Of a DNA stretch of 53,765 nt, positions 1 to 10,157 are shown one piece after another. The notes under the pieces were generated by a model, which had not been told where the DNA came from, ran no database searches, and was given only the letters and a program-made list of their open reading frames with translations. Source of the DNA: Bordetella parapertussis (GTDB lineage: Bacteria > Pseudomonadota > Gammaproteobacteria > Burkholderiales > SG8-41). Position numbers and translations under genes: made by a program. The number at the start of each line of letters is the position of its first letter. Position 1 is the stretch's first letter. The stretch covers positions 1 through 53,765 of the forward strand of contig CAMDRT010000032.1 of assembly GCA_945906815.1 (NCBI GenBank). The letters run 5' to 3'.

Positions 1-633
1 CGCCAGCATCCGGCCAATCCCACGCCACTGCCGCGCTTTCACCTCATCCGCAGTTCCGCCCGCGATATACCGTTCGACGGCAGCCGCCCCGCCGATTTCG
101 ACATCGGCGCCGCGATGAGCCGCTACGGCTTCCCGGAGTCGGCCGACTGGCGCGCGCTGGGCGATGTCTGCGCGCTGTGGGACCAGATGGGGCGGGCGCG
201 CATACAGGACTGGACGCACAATCTGGCGGACTATCTGCGCCAGCGTATCGCTGCCACCCTGGGTGACGAGGCGCTGCTGCAACCGACCATCGATCCGGCG
301 TTGAAGTCGGCCATCGTCTGCTTCAATCCTTTCCCTGGCGAACAACAACGCAGCGATCCCGCCGTCAACCTGCAGTTTCGCGAGCGGCTGTTGCGCGAAT
401 ACGGGTTTCGCATTGCGGGTGGTGGGGTGGGGCCCGATGGATTCACGCGTGCGCCCGATCCGCAGGCGGCGGCGTTTCCCGCCGGCATGGTACCCAATCG
501 CGATCCCGATACGCTGGCGCCAAAGCCGTTCGGCTATGCGCTGCGTGCCAACGCCTGCGTCTGGAATTCGCCTGCCCAGATGGACCAGTTTGTCGCGGCC
601 ACCCAGGATCTGGCGCGCAAGATGACGGCGTAG
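1..633 (+). CDS. Class V aminotransferase-like PLP enzyme, C-terminal part (5' end outside window)
   Basis: The reading frame is open from the first base and ends in TAG, so about 210 C-terminal residues are visible. The tail, with an ALRANACVWNSP motif followed by an amphipathic helix, matches the C-terminal small domain of class V (cysteine desulfurase-like) aminotransferases, where a conserved Arg-containing strand is followed by a helix (LR-x-S-x(4)-N-(S/T)-x(2)-(D/Q)). The PLP-binding lysine would lie upstream and cannot be checked. Substrate is unknown. The next gene starts 8 bases after the stop, so the two are probably cotranscribed. An ATG at 115 is internal and is not the real start. 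Confidence 0.6.
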   Translation, partial: RQHPANPTPLPRFHLIRSSARDIPFDGSRPADFDIGAAMSRYGFPESADWRALGDVCALWDQMGRARIQDWTHNLADYLRQRIAATLGDEALLQPTIDPALKSAIVCFNPFPGEQQRSDPAVNLQFRERLLREYGFRIAGGGVGPDGFTRAPDPQAAAFPAGMVPNRDPDTLAPKPFGYALRANACVWNSPAQMDQFVAATQDLARKMTA

Positions 634-641
634 CTTAGGCG

Positions 642-1439
642 ATGACGACCCCTGTACCGCGACCGTTAATTTGTGTGTCTGCCAACGCCATGGAAGCTAC
701 CCATCGGCGGCATCGGGTGCATGCGACTGGCGAGCGCAACGTTCATTCGCTGTTGAAGATGGTGGATTGCATCCCGCTGTTGCTGCCACCGATGGGCGCG
801 GCCATGGACGTCGTCGAACTGGTGTCACGCATGGATGGTTTCGTGCTTACGGGTGGGCGCGCCAACGTCGAACCGCATCACTACGACGGGCCGGCCTTTC
901 CAGACGATGAAATCATTGACCCGGGGCGCGATGCACTGGTGCTGCCGCTGGTGCGCGCCTGCCTCGCTGCGCGCGTGCCGGTGTTTGGCATTTGCCGTGG
1001 CATTCAGGAAATCAATGTGGCGCTGGGCGGTTCACTGCATTACCGCATTCATCAGTTGCACGGAAAAAATGACCACCGCAGACCGCGCCGCGAGGACATT
1101 ACGCAGGAAGAGATTTTTCGGCCCAATCACCTGGTCCAGTTGACCGCGGGCGGCCTGTTCCAGTCCCTCACCGGTCGCGACGAGCTGATGGTCAACTCGC
1201 TGCACGGGCAAGGCGTGGATCGCCTGGGCGAAGGTCTGGTAGTAGAGGCGATCTCCCCCGACGGGGTGATCGAAGGTGTGCGCTATAACGATGACGCGCA
1301 GTTTATTGTTGGTGTGCAGTGGCACGCCGAATGGCAACCCGACAAGCATGCGCTGTCGGGCGCGCTCTACCGCGCCTTTGGCAAGGCGGCGCACGCGCGC
1401 GCGGCGCGCCGCGTGGTGGGACTCGCGGCTGCTAGCTGA
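642..1439 (+). CDS. Gamma-glutamyl-gamma-aminobutyrate hydrolase family protein (peptidase C26, class I GATase fold)
   Basis: 265 residues, the usual family length. The nucleophile elbow FGICRG puts the catalytic Cys at 118, and the VQWHAEW motif gives the His228/Glu230 pair of a class I glutamine amidotransferase triad. An early LTGG segment (about 70-73) forms the oxyanion region. Family members (PuuD and relatives) hydrolyse gamma-glutamyl amides in polyamine or amino acid breakdown in the cytoplasm. The exact substrate here is unknown. It lies 8 bases behind a PLP aminotransferase gene, which fits an amine or amino acid catabolic pair. The C-terminus is rich in Ala and Arg and its stop lies 4 bases before a small inverted-repeat element. 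Confidence 0.8.
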   Translation: MTTPVPRPLICVSANAMEATHRRHRVHATGERNVHSLLKMVDCIPLLLPPMGAAMDVVELVSRMDGFVLTGGRANVEPHHYDGPAFPDDEIIDPGRDALVLPLVRACLAARVPVFGICRGIQEINVALGGSLHYRIHQLHGKNDHRRPRREDITQEEIFRPNHLVQLTAGGLFQSLTGRDELMVNSLHGQGVDRLGEGLVVEAISPDGVIEGVRYNDDAQFIVGVQWHAEWQPDKHALSGALYRAFGKAAHARAARRVVGLAAAS

Positions 1440-1443
1440 CGCT

Positions 1444-1538
1444 GCTAGTGTCTCGACCCGTTGATTTCGATGCAGGGGATGCCGTGATCAAACGCTGTCG
1501 GCATTGTTGTATCGATATTAACGGGTCGAGACACTAGC
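1444..1538. mobile_element. 95-bp MITE-like inverted-repeat element with 19-bp perfect terminal repeats
   Basis: The arms at 1444-1462 and 1520-1538 are perfect 19-bp inverted repeats (5' end GCTAGTGTCTCGACCCGTT). Pairing continues inward with few mismatches, including an ATGCCG/CGGCAT inner stem. The CTAG at each end would fit a TA target duplication as in IS630/Tc1-type elements; this is an inference. There is no coding capacity. The right arm supplies the stop codon of rarA (minus-strand TAG at 1534-1536). Confidence 0.6.
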
Positions 1539-2859
1539 GCCCTTCGCTGCCCGTGCGTCGCGCCTTGCGATCCAGCGACCGCAGGTAATCCAGCTTCTCC
1601 CGTATCTTCGCTTCCAGCCCGAATTCAGTAGGCGCATACAACTGCGGTGGTGTCATGCCCTCAGGGAAGTAGGATACGCCCGCCGCGTAGCCACCCGCTT
1701 CGTCATGCGCGTAGCGATAGTTCGCGCCGTAGCCCAAATCCTTCATCAGTTGGGTCGGCGCGTTGCGCAGGTGTTCGGGCACCGGACGCGATTGGTCTTC
1801 GCGCACCAGCGCGCGTGCCGCGTTGTAGGCGACATAGGCGGCGTTGCTTTTCGGCGCGACCGCCAGATACAGCACGACTTCGGCGAGTGCCAGTTCGCCT
1901 TCGGGCGAGCCCAGGCGCTCATAGGTCTCGCACGCATCCAGCGCCATGCGCAGCGCGCGCGGATCAGCGAGGCCGATGTCTTCGCTTGCCATGCGCACGA
2001 TGCGGCGTCCGAGGTAGAGCGGGTCAGCGCCGCCGTCGAGCATGCGCACCATCCAGTAGAGTGCGGCATCGGGCGACGAACCGCGCACTGATTTATGCAG
2101 TGCGGAAATCTGGTCGTAAAACTGATCGCCGCCTTTGTCGAAGCGGCGCAGGCTTTGGGTCAGCGTTTGTTTGACGAAGGCCTGGTCGATGCTGGTGCGG
2201 CCGGTTTCTTCGGCGGCATCCGCCAGTTGCTCGATCAAATTGAGCAAACGGCGCGCGTCGCCATCGGCGTAACCTACGATGCCACTGCGCGCCTCGTCTG
2301 AAATATTCTTTAAAAACAAATAATTACCAAATGCTCGCTGCGACAGCGCGGTAAGCTCGCTGGCGCCGAGCGGCTGCAGCACGTACACCGCCGCGCGCGA
2401 CAGCAGCGCGTTGTTCAATTCAAACGAGGGGTTCTCGGTGGTGGCGCCGATGAAGGTGATCAGCCCGCGTTCCACGTATGGCAGAAACGCATCCTGCTGC
2501 GCCTTGTTGAAGCGATGCACTTCATCCACAAACAATAAGGTGTGGCGGCCGTGTTGTTGCAGCGTGAGTTCGGCGCGCGTGAGCGCGTCGCGAATATCCT
2601 TCACCCCTGAAAACACCGCACTGATGGCGATGAACTCGGCATCGAAAGCGTCCGCCATCAAACGCGCGAGCGTGGTCTTGCCCACGCCCGGCGGCCCCCA
2701 CAGTATCATCGAGTGTGGTTTTTTTGACTCGAACGCAAGGCGCAGTGGTTTGCCCGGCCCCAGCAAATGCAATTGTCCGGCGACTTCATCCAGCGTGTGG
2801 GGACGCAGTTGCTCGGCCAGCGGCGCGCGCGGTTCACGCTTGCCGAAGAGATCATTCAT
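1534..2859 (-). CDS. rarA: Replication-associated recombination protein A (AAA+ ATPase, RarA/MgsA)
   Basis: 441 residues, full length for the family. The N-terminus has the MNDLFG start and PLAEQLRP segment typical of RarA. Walker A is GPPGVGKTT (Lys61), Walker B is LLFVDEVHRFN (Asp112, Glu113), and a sensor-1 ATTENPSF motif follows. The C-terminal half is the MgsA tetramerisation region. RarA is a cytoplasmic DNA-dependent ATPase that acts at stalled replication forks. It lies downstream of ftsK and lolA on the same strand, the common betaproteobacterial order. The stop codon sits inside the terminal repeat of the adjoining 95-bp element, so the last residues may derive from that insertion. 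Confidence 0.95.
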   Translation of the reverse strand: MNDLFGKREPRAPLAEQLRPHTLDEVAGQLHLLGPGKPLRLAFESKKPHSMILWGPPGVGKTTLARLMADAFDAEFIAISAVFSGVKDIRDALTRAELTLQQHGRHTLLFVDEVHRFNKAQQDAFLPYVERGLITFIGATTENPSFELNNALLSRAAVYVLQPLGASELTALSQRAFGNYLFLKNISDEARSGIVGYADGDARRLLNLIEQLADAAEETGRTSIDQAFVKQTLTQSLRRFDKGGDQFYDQISALHKSVRGSSPDAALYWMVRMLDGGADPLYLGRRIVRMASEDIGLADPRALRMALDACETYERLGSPEGELALAEVVLYLAVAPKSNAAYVAYNAARALVREDQSRPVPEHLRNAPTQLMKDLGYGANYRYAHDEAGGYAAGVSYFPEGMTPPQLYAPTEFGLEAKIREKLDYLRSLDRKARRTGSEGR

Positions 2860-2884
2860 GCTACAAGCGACACTACAACCCGAC

Positions 2885-2960
2885 TAACCGCGGAAAACAC
2901 CGAACACGCGGAAAAAACCATACGGCTTCTTTCCGTGTGTTCCGCGTATTCCGTGGTTAA
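2885..2960. repeat. Imperfect palindromic intergenic repeat (CGCGGAAAACACCGAACACG type)
   Basis: The left half TAACCGCGGAAAACACCG is mirrored on the right by a segment ending CCGTGGTTAA, with several mismatches, around a short centre. It sits between lolA and rarA. The same ACCGAGAACAC-like wording recurs at about 45150-45200 and 53405-53430, so this is a dispersed family. Confidence 0.5.
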
Positions 2961-2972
2961 CAGGTGTTGCGT

Positions 2973-3578
2973 TCATTCACGAATGACGTCCGCACCCTTC
3001 GGCGGAACAAACGTAAAGGCATCGGGCGCGAGCCGGCCGTTGCGCTCGATATCGGCGAAGCGGATGACTGTGACTTGACCAAATTGATCACGCAGTTCCA
3101 TCGCGTCCAGCCCTGCTTTACCAAAGCCGAGGCGGATGCGCTCGAACGCGGTATCTTTGGATTTTGGAATCGCCTCCAGCCAATCCAGCCCTTCCTGGTT
3201 GCCGATGCCGGTGAGCGTGTAGTTCTTGTCGATATCGTTGCTGCCCGCAAGCAGCGCCGCCGGGCTGGCACCCAGTGCGCGATCGAGTTTGCGTTCGGTG
3301 ACCTGATTCAGGTCTTTGTCGTAGACCCACAGCCTTACGCCGTCGCCAACGATAGTCTGCTGATAGGGCTTGTCGTATTCCCAGCGGAATTTTCCGGGCC
3401 GCGAAAATTGCATGGTACCGGTGGATTGCTGCAGCAGCTTCAGATTTTTGTCGAGCACCATTTGCGCGAAGCGGCCCTTCGCGGTGGTGGTTTGCGTGAG
3501 AAAACCCTTCAACGCTTCGGTGCTTGCGCCGAAGGCGATACAGGGAACCCACATTGCCAGCAATAAAAATTTTCGCAT
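2973..3578 (-). CDS. lolA: Outer-membrane lipoprotein carrier protein LolA
   Basis: 201 residues with a signal peptide (MRKFLLLAMWVPCIAFGA, probable cleavage after GA at about 17-18). The mature part has the LolA layout: an early GRFAQ strand, a GTMQFSRPGKFRWEY motif, and a VYDKDLNQV segment. LolA carries lipoproteins across the periplasm from LolCDE to LolB. It lies directly downstream of ftsK on the same strand with rarA following. Palindromic repeats occupy both flanking gaps, so it may not be tightly cotranscribed with its neighbours. Confidence 0.93.
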   Translation of the reverse strand: MRKFLLLAMWVPCIAFGASTEALKGFLTQTTTAKGRFAQMVLDKNLKLLQQSTGTMQFSRPGKFRWEYDKPYQQTIVGDGVRLWVYDKDLNQVTERKLDRALGASPAALLAGSNDIDKNYTLTGIGNQEGLDWLEAIPKSKDTAFERIRLGFGKAGLDAMELRDQFGQVTVIRFADIERNGRLAPDAFTFVPPKGADVIRE

Positions 3579-3649
3579 TTAAGGCTCAGGGTTGCATAGT
3601 AATACAGCAATTTCACCACAAAGTTCCGCCCGCCCGTATGACTGAACGT

Positions 3650-3721
3650 TTCGACAGGATTAACAGGATGAACAGGATAAAACCGCCATCCGGTTTATCC
3701 TGTCTATCCTATCTATTGACG
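3650..3721. repeat. Palindromic repeat built on AACAGGAT units
   Basis: The left arm contains three near copies of a 9-base AACAGGATG-type unit and is mirrored by a right arm containing TTTATCCTGTCTATCCT. The central stem AGGATAAAACCG/CGGTTTATCCT is nearly perfect with a CCAT loop. It lies between ftsK and lolA and could fold in the transcript. No poly-T run follows, so a terminator role is uncertain. Confidence 0.55.
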
Positions 3722-3730
3722 GGTGCAGGT

Positions 3731-6046
3731 TTAACGTCCATCCGGCGCTACCGCTGACTCCGGCACCAATACTTCGCGATTGCCGTTGGATTGCATGGCG
3801 GAAACTACGCCGGAGCGCTCCATTTGCTCGATTAGCCGCGCGGCGCGATTGTAGCCGATGCGCAAGTGGCGCTGCACCAGCGAAATCGACGGCCGCCGCG
3901 TCCTGAGAACGAGGGCTACCGCCTGATCATAGAGCACATCGGCCTCGCCCTCGCTGCCCTCAGTCAGCTCGCCCGATTCCCCCTCGGCTTCCGGCCCGTC
4001 GAGCACGCTGTCGATGTACTGGGGCTTGGCCAGACTCTTCAGGTAATCCACTACTTTATGCACTTCGTGATCCGACACAAACGCACCGTGCACGCGCTGC
4101 GTGAGGCCGGTGCCTGGCGGCAAATACAGCATATCGCCCTGCCCCAGCAGCGCCTCGGCGCCCATTTGATCGAGGATGGTGCGCGAATCGACTTTCGCTG
4201 CCACCTGAAACGCCACCCGCGAGGGAATATTCGCCTTGATCAGACCGGTGATCACATCCACCGACGGGCGCTGCGTGGCGAGGATCAAATGGATGCCCGC
4301 CGCGCGCGCTTTTTGCGCGATGCGCGCAATCAGCTCTTCGACTTTTTTGCCTACCACCATCATCAGATCGGCCAGTTCGTCGATCACCACCACGATCAAC
4401 GGCATTTCGTGCAGCGGTTCAGCGCCTTCGTCGCCCGGCGTCAGCGGATTGGCAATCGGCGCATTGGCTTTTTCCGCCTCGCGCACCTTCTGGTTAAAGC
4501 CCGCGAGATTGCGCACACCCAGTGCCGACATCACCTTGTAACGGCGCTCCATCTCGCCCACGCACCAGTTCAGCGCGTGCGAGGCCTGGCGCATGTCGGT
4601 GACCACCGGTGCCAGCAGGTGCGGAATACCTTCGTAGACCGACAGCTCTAGCATTTTCGGATCTATCAGTATCATTCGCACCTGGCTGGGCGGCGCTTTG
4701 TAGAGCAACGACAGTATCATCGCATTGACCGCCACCGATTTGCCCGACCCGGTGGTGCCCGCCACCAGCAGATGCGGCATACGCGCCAGATCGGCCACCA
4801 CCGGATGGCCGGCGATGTCCTTGCCCAGCGCCAGGGTCAGCGGCGAATCCTTGTCGGCGTAGACCTGCGAACTCAAGATCTCGGTCAGCTTCACCATCTG
4901 CCGCTTGGGATTGGGAATCTCCATGCCCATGCAACTTTTTCCCGGTATGGTTTCAACCACGCGGATACTGGTCACTGACAGCGCGCGCGAGAGATCACGC
5001 ACCAGATTGATGACCTGGCTGCCTTTGACGCCCACCGCCGGTTCGATTTCGTAACGCGTGACCACCGGACCGGGATAAGCCGCAATCACTTTGACGGCGA
5101 CGCCGAAATCACCCAGCTTTTTCTCGATCAGGCGTGAGGTGTATTCCAGCGTATCCGGCGATAACACTTCGACGTTTTGTGCCACTTCGTCAAGCAAGTG
5201 CAGCGGCGGCAACAGGGTATCCGGCAGATTTTCAAACAGCGGCGCCTGCTTTTCGCGTTCCACGCGCTGCGACTTCGGAATATCGAGGGGGGGCGGCTCG
5301 ATGCGCACCGGTTCATGAATTTCAAACTTGCGGCGCGTTTCTTCAACCACCTCTTCGCGTTCGATCAGCGCCTGCGCGCCTGCACGGCTATCTTGCCGCT
5401 CCTGCCAGCGGCGTAGCGCGAAATTAAACACTGTCTCCAGCCCTGCGCCGATTTTCTCGATGATGCTCAACCACGACACGCCAGTGAAGACCGACAGTGC
5501 CGCCGCAAACGTCAGCAATAACACCAAAGTGCCGCCGGTAAATCCCAGCAGTTTCGCCGCGCTGCCGCCTGTGATAGCGCCGATCATGCCGCCCGGTGCC
5601 AGCGGCAGGGTGGCCGTGAGACTGTGCAGGCGCAGATATTCAATGCCGCTGCTGGTGATGAGCAATACCAAAAAGCCAATGCCGATCACCAGCGTCGAAC
5701 GGCGGTCGGTTTCAGGCACGCTTTCGATGCGGCGAAATCCCCACCCCACTAGCACGGCGCAGAACATTACCCACCAGTAAGCAGACAAGCCATGCAGATA
5801 CAGCAACACATCGGCGGCATACGCACCCACCATGCCGCCTGCGTTGCGAATGCCAGTTGCGCGCAGGCTGTGCGACCAGCCCGGATCGGCCTTGTGGTAA
5901 GTCAGCAGAGCCAGCAGCAGATACAGCGCCAGCGCCGTCAGCGCCAGCCACCATGATTCGCGCAGCAATGCAGCTATGCGCGGCGGCAAAGGGTTACGCG
6001 CCGGGCTTGTGTTCAGTGTGTTTTCGCTGCCTGCCACGTTCGTCAA
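3731..6046 (-). CDS. ftsK: DNA translocase FtsK
   Basis: 771 residues, a short-linker FtsK/SpoIIIE. The N-terminal 190 residues hold four or five membrane segments (about 32-50, 72-102, 118-132, 150-186). A charged linker runs to about 285. The RecA-like motor follows, with Walker A GTTGSGKS at 430-437 (Lys436) and Walker [12 protein letters not shown] near 550. The last 65 residues are the winged-helix gamma domain that reads KOPS sites. FtsK anchors at the septum and pumps chromosome termini so XerCD can resolve dimers. The Pro/Gln-rich linker of E. coli FtsK is largely absent, as in most betaproteobacteria. It heads the ftsK-lolA-rarA series. Confidence 0.95.
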   Translation of the reverse strand: MTNVAGSENTLNTSPARNPLPPRIAALLRESWWLALTALALYLLLALLTYHKADPGWSHSLRATGIRNAGGMVGAYAADVLLYLHGLSAYWWVMFCAVLVGWGFRRIESVPETDRRSTLVIGIGFLVLLITSSGIEYLRLHSLTATLPLAPGGMIGAITGGSAAKLLGFTGGTLVLLLTFAAALSVFTGVSWLSIIEKIGAGLETVFNFALRRWQERQDSRAGAQALIEREEVVEETRRKFEIHEPVRIEPPPLDIPKSQRVEREKQAPLFENLPDTLLPPLHLLDEVAQNVEVLSPDTLEYTSRLIEKKLGDFGVAVKVIAAYPGPVVTRYEIEPAVGVKGSQVINLVRDLSRALSVTSIRVVETIPGKSCMGMEIPNPKRQMVKLTEILSSQVYADKDSPLTLALGKDIAGHPVVADLARMPHLLVAGTTGSGKSVAVNAMILSLLYKAPPSQVRMILIDPKMLELSVYEGIPHLLAPVVTDMRQASHALNWCVGEMERRYKVMSALGVRNLAGFNQKVREAEKANAPIANPLTPGDEGAEPLHEMPLIVVVIDELADLMMVVGKKVEELIARIAQKARAAGIHLILATQRPSVDVITGLIKANIPSRVAFQVAAKVDSRTILDQMGAEALLGQGDMLYLPPGTGLTQRVHGAFVSDHEVHKVVDYLKSLAKPQYIDSVLDGPEAEGESGELTEGSEGEADVLYDQAVALVLRTRRPSISLVQRHLRIGYNRAARLIEQMERSGVVSAMQSNGNREVLVPESAVAPDGR

Positions 6047-6112
6047 GAGTCCCTTATAAGCGTATGATTATAAGGTAAAAAGAGCGGCTAGTCACACCAC
6101 GTTTCCCATCAC

Positions 6113-6136
6113 AAACCCCGCCTTGATGCGGGGTTT
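6113..6136 (-). terminator. Rho-independent terminator-like hairpin downstream of the FecR gene
   Basis: A perfect 9-bp stem AAACCCCGC/GCGGGGTTT with a 6-base loop lies in the gap between the FecR-domain gene and ftsK, both on the minus strand. The U run is short (TTT), so termination may be partial. Confidence 0.65.
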
Positions 6137-6156
6137 CTTGGGTGGCGGCAGAACAC

Positions 6157-6879
6157 CTATTTGACCACGCATTCCTGTACCGGATGGGTTGACCCCAGCG
6201 CAAACGGGATAGGATTTAGCCCCAGGCCGGGATCTCCCGCCAGCAAAACCGGCGGCTTGTTCGCATCGCTGGCAAAGCCAAACTGGCCCGCGCCGATGGT
6301 GATCTGCCCCGCCTGGGTCACCATGATGTAGAGATCGGTGTAGGTGACGTGATACACGCCAGGTGTCAACCCGCCGCTTTTGGCGGTGACGCCTTCACAA
6401 CCCGTCATGCAATCGAGTGTTTCGCCGGAAGAACCGCGTATGCCGATGGTTGCGGTGCTGGTTTGAATCTTGTACGCATCCTGATTGCCGCGTTTGCCGA
6501 TCAATCCGGTCACCGAACGCAGGCCGCCTTTCAGCAAACGCATCACCAGTGCGTCCGCCAGCGGTGTGGCGGAATTGAACTGATACTCGTCGAGGCGCAG
6601 GACGGTGTTGGGGCGCAAGGTTGCCAGGCTGCCGTCGGTAAAGCGCACCTGCGCGTAACTGTCGCGCTGCGTGCTGATGGTATCCCCCCGCTGCACCTCG
6701 GATGTCATCGCCAGAATGAGCGTATCGCTACCGCGTTGCGCCGACAGCGTGCCGCTCAACTGCACCACCGAGCCGACTGCCTGCGCCCACGCTGCGACAC
6801 CCCATAGCACCAATACGAGCGCTGCCACACCGCGCCAGATAGGCTGCCTATGTTGCACATGCTGCACATGCTGCGTCAT
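6157..6879 (-). CDS. Exported FecR-domain protein
   Basis: 240 residues with a signal peptide (hydrophobic run VAALVLVLWGVAAWAQA at about 18-34). A FecR-type domain follows: a GDTISTQRDSYAQVRFTDGSLATLRPNT motif in the first third, then an IQTSTATIGIRGS motif with a short CMTGC pair that could form a disulfide. Unlike iron-signalling FecR, it has no N-terminal cytoplasmic part and no FecI sigma factor or TonB receptor nearby, so it is probably a periplasmic or secreted beta-sandwich protein of unknown role. The N-terminus carries a QHVQHVQH repeat made by a CACATGCTG tandem. It lies upstream of ftsK, separated by a hairpin. Confidence 0.7.
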   Translation of the reverse strand: MTQHVQHVQHRQPIWRGVAALVLVLWGVAAWAQAVGSVVQLSGTLSAQRGSDTLILAMTSEVQRGDTISTQRDSYAQVRFTDGSLATLRPNTVLRLDEYQFNSATPLADALVMRLLKGGLRSVTGLIGKRGNQDAYKIQTSTATIGIRGSSGETLDCMTGCEGVTAKSGGLTPGVYHVTYTDLYIMVTQAGQITIGAGQFGFASDANKPPVLLAGDPGLGLNPIPFALGSTHPVQECVVK

Positions 6880-7044
6880 TCAGTGATGCTCCCTTGCGAG
6901 CAAACCCTAAACCCGAGCGTTGCCAACGATTTTACACGTGCCCGTTGCAGTACTGTGCCTTGCCTGCTGCTGCTGTCTGATAATAAATTACAGAAATAGA
7001 ATCAATAGTTTACAGTAAAAACGCTGACTGCATCAAAGCCTCAG

Positions 7045-7716
7045 CTAGCGCTGCATAGCGCGATCGACAATCACTATGCTGCGGCGCTCGGTGCGTAACA
7101 ATCCACGCCGCTCCAATTCCTTGATCACGCGGCTGACCATCTCGCGCGAGGCGCCTATCATGCGCGCGATATCCTGTTTGGCGGGCGCGCGCACCACCAC
7201 CAGCCGGCCATCAATTTCCTGCGCCATGTCGATCAGCAGGCGTGCCACGCGGCCCGACACATCGACCAGCGCCAAGCTTTCAATCTTGCGGTCGGCCGCG
7301 CGCAAGCGCTTGACCAGATTGCGTATCACTAACATCGCCACTTCGGAATTCTCTTTCAGGCAACTCATGAATGCCGCCTTCGACAAACGCAGCATTTCGC
7401 ACGGCTCCAGCGTGAACACACTGGCCGAGCGCGGTTGATCGTCGAGGATACCCATTTCACCGAAGAATTCTTGCGGCCCCATGAAACCGAGTATGACTTC
7501 GCGGCCCTGATCATCGGCAATCACCACCTTGACCCTGCCAGCTAAGATGACATAAACCGAGTCGGTTTCCTCGCCCGCGTGCATCACGTAGGCGTGGCGT
7601 GGAAAACTGCGGTGCTGTACGTATTTGAGCAGTGTCGCGACCTGCGGCTCGGAAAACGACGCGAACAAGGGCACGGATTTCAATACCGCAGGGCTGATCT
7701 TGAAGTTTATCGCCAT
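7045..7716 (-). CDS. Crp/Fnr family transcriptional regulator
   Basis: About 223 residues. The N-terminal cyclic-nucleotide-binding jellyroll contains an AGEETDSVYVILAGRVKV stretch and the FFGEMGILDDQPRSASV segment (phosphate-binding-cassette position). A long dimer helix and a C-terminal Crp-type winged helix follow, with the recognition region ARMIGASREMVSRVIKELERRG. There is no Fnr-type N-terminal Cys cluster, so it is not an oxygen-sensing Fe-S Fnr. The effector is unknown. The ATG at 7716 is preferred over a GTG three codons upstream. It faces away from trxB across a 190-bp gap that probably holds both promoters. Confidence 0.85.
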   Translation of the reverse strand: MAINFKISPAVLKSVPLFASFSEPQVATLLKYVQHRSFPRHAYVMHAGEETDSVYVILAGRVKVVIADDQGREVILGFMGPQEFFGEMGILDDQPRSASVFTLEPCEMLRLSKAAFMSCLKENSEVAMLVIRNLVKRLRAADRKIESLALVDVSGRVARLLIDMAQEIDGRLVVVRAPAKQDIARMIGASREMVSRVIKELERRGLLRTERRSIVIVDRAMQR

Positions 7717-7894
7717 GACGCGCACCCGCTTTAGGCTGTAAGCACCTGTTGCACTGTTTTCCTTATGCCTCTATGCATCTAGGCCTGCTAGTCTGACAGA
7801 ACGACAGCGGCACGCCAAGTAAAGCGCGTGCCTGAAATGCCGCGCCCCGCTCGACACTCGATTACGCAACCTGCTACATTCGCGCTTTTCCTGA

Positions 7895-8872
<978 letters not shown>

Positions 8873-8907
8873 GGGCTGAGGACTGAGGACTGAGGGCTGA
8901 GGGCTGA
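8873..8907 (+). repeat. Five tandem heptamers GG(G/A)CTGA
   Basis: The copies are GGGCTGA, GGACTGA, GGACTGA, GGGCTGA and GGGCTGA, directly after the trxB stop. The GAGG at the 3' edge (8906-8909) is 9 bases before the ATG of the Smr gene and could act as its ribosome-binding site, so copy-number change could affect that gene. Confidence 0.85.
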
Positions 8908-8918
8908 GGTTAAAGGTG

Positions 8919-9491
8919 ATGAAACAGCATCGGCAGCAGCCGGATCGTGCGGATTTTCTCGCGCAACTGCTGCCTGACGTCACACCGCTGCCGCGTCTGA
9001 ATCGCGCTCCTGTCGCCAAGCCGCAACCCGCGCCGGCGCCTGCGCAACGCCTGCGCAACGAGCGCGCGGTGCTGGTGGAGAGTTTGAGCGACAGCGACCC
9101 CTGGGAAGCCGGTTTTGAAGCCGGCGATGAGCTCAAATTTCTGCGTGACGGACTCGGCAGCGATACCCTGCGCAGACTGCGTCGCGGGCAGTGGTTGATA
9201 CAAAACGAAATCGATCTGCACGGACTCACCGTGGCCGAAGCGCGGCCGGCGCTGGTGACGTTTTTAAATCAGTGCCTGCACGACGGATTACGCTGCGTGC
9301 GCATCATCCACGGCAAGGGCCTCGGCTCCAAAAACGGCGAACCTGTACTCAAGCGCAAAGTGGCAGGCTGGCTTGCGCAGCGCGACGAAATACTGGCGTT
9401 TTGTCAGGCGCGCCGCACCGAGGGCGGCGGCGGTGCAGCGGTGGTGCTGTTGAAATCAGGACTTAGGGTTAAGGGCAGGACTAAGGACTAA
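8919..9491 (+). CDS. Smr-domain protein (putative endonuclease)
   Basis: 190 residues from the ATG at 8919; a GTG one codon earlier is possible. The N-terminal half is Pro/Ala-rich and probably disordered. The C-terminal Smr domain shows the IDLHGLTV motif at about residue 98 and the IIHGKGLGSKNGEPVLK motif (HGKG). Family members (SmrA/SmrB type) are small nucleases acting on nicked DNA or on mRNA at stalled ribosomes; which applies here is not known. The last dozen residues (LRVKGRTKD) and the TAA stop are encoded by heptamer-repeat sequence, so the C-terminus has been extended or replaced by a repeat. Confidence 0.85.
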   Translation: MKQHRQQPDRADFLAQLLPDVTPLPRLNRAPVAKPQPAPAPAQRLRNERAVLVESLSDSDPWEAGFEAGDELKFLRDGLGSDTLRRLRRGQWLIQNEIDLHGLTVAEARPALVTFLNQCLHDGLRCVRIIHGKGLGSKNGEPVLKRKVAGWLAQRDEILAFCQARRTEGGGGAAVVLLKSGLRVKGRTKD

Positions 9492-9524
9492 GGGCTGCGC
9501 TGGGGTTACTAAGTCCTTAGTCCT
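9477..9524. repeat. Heptamer inverted repeat between convergent smr and glnB (possible bidirectional terminator)
   Basis: AGGACTAAGGACT (9477-9489) pairs perfectly with AGTCCTTAGTCCT (9512-9524) around a 22-base loop. Further TAGTCCT, CAGTCCT and GCTAGTCCT units continue to 9560. The stop codons of both flanking genes lie in this repeat tract. Confidence 0.75.
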
Positions 9525-9557
9525 CAGTCCTCAGTCCTGCTAGTCCTGCTAGTCCTG

Positions 9558-10090
<533 letters not shown>

Positions 10091-10157
10091 AGGGCCACTA
10101 TAGGACCGCCGCGCGGCGGCTTGGGTAGCATCCACGCACCCCACCAGGAGAGGGATC

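Noticed and set aside
6157..6879. FecR-type protein as part of an iron-signalling system
   Set aside because: No FecI-type sigma factor or TonB receptor is adjacent, and the protein has a plain signal peptide instead of a cytoplasmic anti-sigma part.
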